A DNA stretch of 6,149 nucleotides from Candidatus Stahliibacteriota bacterium. Lineage in GTDB: Bacteria; Hydrothermota; Tepidihabitantia; SM23-42. Every line of letters begins with the position of its first letter. Position 1 is the first letter of the stretch. The notes under the pieces are model-generated. The model saw only the letters and a list, made by a program, of their open reading frames with translations. It was not told the DNA's origin and ran no database searches. The translations under genes were made by a program, and so were the position numbers. Location of the stretch: contig JAUWLY010000182.1 of assembly GCA_030613445.1 (NCBI GenBank), forward strand, positions 1 to 6,149. The letters run 5' to 3'. Shown here one piece after another: positions 4,524 to 6,149 of the stretch.

Positions 4524-5177
4524 AAGAAAATAATCGTGACTATGTCCATTTTTGTTTTTATGGGGATTTATTGCAGTACAGCACTAAGAAAACCAGGTGA
4601 AAAAACGAAAAATTCTAATAGTGATTCAATATACAATGAACTTGTTAGTCAAATAAAAAACGGTTCAAAAGATGTTGATTTTACTGAACTGCGCATGGCA
4701 TACGCTAATTCTTCTTTTTACGATCCTTATGGTAAAAACAATGATGTTGAGAAGTCAATGCGAAGAGCTTATAATGATGGGGATTACGAAGGTGTTGTGC
4801 GTTATGCAAAAGAGTTAATTGAGGATAATTTTCTTGATATCGACAGTCATGTATTTTGCGGAATGGCATATAAGAAGATGGGGGATAACGAGAAACGTAA
4901 TTATCATGGTTTTATTGCGTTGGGTCTTCTTGATTCTATAATTGGATCAGGTGACGGGAAAACTCCAGAAACAGCATTTAAAGTCATATCAGTTGCTGAG
5001 GAGTATGCGCTTTTAGATATGCGGGGTTTGAAGACGTCAACACAATGGTTGTTGGAAGAAAATGGTCATGAATATGATAAACTGGAAGCAGAGGATATAG
5101 ATACCGGGGAAAAAGTGACGCTGTATTTTAATGTTGATCTTCCTCTAAGATGGTTCAAGAGGCAATTTAGGCAGTGA
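4521..5177 (+). CDS. DUF4919 domain-containing exported protein
   Basis: 218 residues. The leader MKKIIVTMSIFVFMGIYC may be a lipoprotein signal (Cys18, but with Tyr at -1, non-canonical) or be cut by signal peptidase I after STA (residue 21). The rest agrees with DUF4919 (PF16266), known mainly from Bacteroidetes. Recognisable stretches are DVDFTELRMAY (51-61), YDPYG (67-71), a TPR-like helical part (84-120, GDYEGVVRYAKELIE), the signature SGDGKTPETAF (143-153), ISVAEEYALL (156-165), NGHEYD (181-186) and LYFNVDLPLRW (201-211). Function of the family is unknown. The start sits inside an 8-bp repeat with an unusually close Shine-Dalgarno, while the next gene begins 12 bases downstream. The coding sequence looks more AT-rich than the peptidase gene: 58 of 180 G+C in the three lines sampled from 4561 to 4740. 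Confidence 0.88.
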   Translation: MKKIIVTMSIFVFMGIYCSTALRKPGEKTKNSNSDSIYNELVSQIKNGSKDVDFTELRMAYANSSFYDPYGKNNDVEKSMRRAYNDGDYEGVVRYAKELIEDNFLDIDSHVFCGMAYKKMGDNEKRNYHGFIALGLLDSIIGSGDGKTPETAFKVISVAEEYALLDMRGLKTSTQWLLEENGHEYDKLEAEDIDTGEKVTLYFNVDLPLRWFKRQFRQ

Positions 5178-5189
5178 GAAAATAACAAT

Positions 5190-5786
5190 ATGAGAAAGCT
5201 CGTTTTTGTAATTCTGTATACTTCTATTTTCATATTAGCTGACCAGCAGGCAATCACGGATAATAAGGTTGAAGTGATTTTGAAAGATGATTCAACATGG
5301 ATCCTCGTAGATTCGATTTCAGGTCAGATATCGCCGTTTGCTACAACCAAAGATAGCCAGGTGGTATTTTTGAAAGATGATGGGACCTGGGAACCTTTGC
5401 TGAACGTAAGTATCGAATCTTCTGGCGCTGAGGTTGTTCCTGATACTATTATCGAGAATGAGGGGCAACCGCCATTCATAGAGATTGTGCCTTATTACAA
5501 AATAGAGATTAAACCTAAACCACTTGGGAGTCCCGTGCCGGACTATCCTTATGAGGCGAAAAAGAGAGGTATTGAGGGTATGACAGTAGTCAAGATGTTA
5601 ATTGATACTGATGGCAGCGTTATGGATGTGAAGGTTCTGAAGTCAAGTGGCAATCAATTGTTGGATGAGGCTGCACTCGATGCGGCTCTCAAATCGAAAT
5701 TTAAACCAGCCGAACACTATTTTAATGGAAAATCGTATAAAGTACGTGTTTGGGTAAGCAGACCATTTAAATTTAGATTGAATTGA
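5190..5786 (+). CDS. TonB C-terminal domain protein with duplicated LKDDxTW motif
   Basis: 198 residues. A leader (MRKLVFVILYTSIFILA, about 1-17) acts as signal peptide or single anchor. Two copies of a short motif follow exactly 30 residues apart: VEVILKDDSTWILV (27-40) and QVVFLKDDGTWEPL (57-70). After a Pro/Glu-containing linker comes the TonB C-terminal domain (PF03544): SPVPDYPYEAKKRGIEGMTVVKMLIDTDG (114-142), the VLKSSGNQLLDEAALDAALKSKFKPA part (149-174), and a final strand YKVRVWVSRPFKF. Classical TonB carries energy from ExbB/ExbD to outer-membrane receptors. Here there is no long proline-rich spacer and no exbB/exbD or receptor gene nearby, so an energy-transducing role is unproven; TonB-C domains also occur in unrelated envelope proteins. 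No clear Shine-Dalgarno is seen in the 12-base gap before ATG 5190, suggesting translation linked to the upstream gene. Confidence 0.9.
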   Translation: MRKLVFVILYTSIFILADQQAITDNKVEVILKDDSTWILVDSISGQISPFATTKDSQVVFLKDDGTWEPLLNVSIESSGAEVVPDTIIENEGQPPFIEIVPYYKIEIKPKPLGSPVPDYPYEAKKRGIEGMTVVKMLIDTDGSVMDVKVLKSSGNQLLDEAALDAALKSKFKPAEHYFNGKSYKVRVWVSRPFKFRLN

Positions 5787-5821
5787 ATGGCTATTTGAGT
5801 AAAATATACATGTGAGGAACA

Positions 5822-6136
5822 ATGTTTTGTCCTAAATGCAAAGCTGAATACAGGTCTGGTTTTACGGTATGTGCTGATTGTGATGTACCGCTTGTCGATA
5901 AGCTACCAGAGGAAAAAGAGTTGCCGCCAAAAACACCATATAAGCAACTTAAGGCACTCTTTAATACCGTAGAAATTGCAGTTATTAAATCAGTACTTGA
6001 TGATGCAAAGATTGATTACTATTTTAAAGGTGAGCGTTTTCAAACAATACATATACCATTAGTTGATCCAGCAATATTAATGATCCGAGAGGACCAATTT
6101 GAAGCGGCAAAGAAATTACTTGGAGAACTGGAATAA
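5822..6136 (+). CDS. Zinc-ribbon plus DUF2007 protein
   Basis: 104 residues, no signal peptide, so cytosolic. The N-terminus is a zinc ribbon with Cys3, Cys6, Cys17 and Cys20 (CPKC...CADC). An acidic/Pro linker (29-38) leads to a DUF2007-type domain (PF09413, 'putative signal transducing protein'). Typical features are LFNTVEIAVIKSVLDDAKIDYYF (46-68) and the strand PAILMIREDQFEAAKKLL (83-100). The family is thought to bind a ligand or partner through an ACT-like small alpha/beta fold, but no activity is established. GTGAGGA (5812-5818) gives a Shine-Dalgarno 3 bases from ATG 5822. The 35-base gap from the TonB-C gene has no terminator, so co-transcription is possible although the protein is of a different compartment. 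Confidence 0.9.
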   Translation: MFCPKCKAEYRSGFTVCADCDVPLVDKLPEEKELPPKTPYKQLKALFNTVEIAVIKSVLDDAKIDYYFKGERFQTIHIPLVDPAILMIREDQFEAAKKLLGELE

Positions 6137-6143
6137 CTGACGA

Positions 6144-6149
6144 ATGGGG
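6144..6149 (+). repeat. Possible start of a third ATGGGG element at the window edge
   Basis: ATGGGG occupies the last six bases, 8 bases after the stop codon at 6134-6136. This is the same setting as the copies at 1158 and 2967. Six bases are too few to be sure; it could equally be the start codon of a next gene. Confidence 0.2.

Overview
This window carries seven protein genes, all on the + strand, and no RNA genes, transposases or CRISPR array. Everything suggests an uncultured diderm (two-membrane) bacterium. A secreted M28 peptidase ends in a Por/type IX-like C-terminal sorting domain, a probable outer-membrane beta-barrel ends in Phe, there are several lipoprotein-like leaders, and one protein has a TonB C-terminal domain. 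The style (short coding genes, moderate to low GC, sorting-domain proteases, runs of GGAGTAAC-like repeats between genes) reminds me of candidate-phylum WOR-3/Stahlbacteria and related FCB-side genomes. That placement is inference from memory, not a search.

Layout. (1) 3-293 is the 3' part of a four-helix 'phage holin family' (PF04020-type) membrane protein, cut by the window start. (2) 321-1133 is an exported, aromatic-rich probable beta-barrel of unknown function. (3) 1373-2953 is a complete M28 zinc aminopeptidase with signal peptide and C-terminal sorting domain, preceded by a plausible sigma70 promoter. (4) 3178-5786 is a tight run of four envelope genes: a TlpA/ResA-like thiol redox protein, a putative lipoprotein, a DUF4919 protein and a TonB-C-domain protein. 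(5) 5822-6136 is a small cytosolic protein with a zinc ribbon followed by DUF2007. The run from 3178 to 6136 is probably one transcription unit, with gaps of 51, 34, 12 and 35 bases.

The most unusual content lies between the genes. Four of the gaps hold degenerate tandem repeats with an 8-bp period and consensus GGAGTAAC, always on the coding strand. The best array (3027-3098) has nine units. In two places the last unit becomes translation signal: it provides the Shine-Dalgarno of the lipoprotein gene, and it contains the ATG of the DUF4919 gene. A second repeat family, ATGGGG(G)T.A.ACCATTC, sits a few bases after stop codons at 1158 and 2967, and its first six bases reappear at the right edge (6144-6149). 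A third element, containing GGGGACGGTGCC, lies between genes 1 and 2. No defence system or clearly new enzymatic system is visible. The intergenic repeats and their overlap with translation starts are the main things to follow up. The two longest gaps (1134-1372 and 2954-3177) are both under 300 bases and consist mostly of these repeats plus promoter-like sequence.
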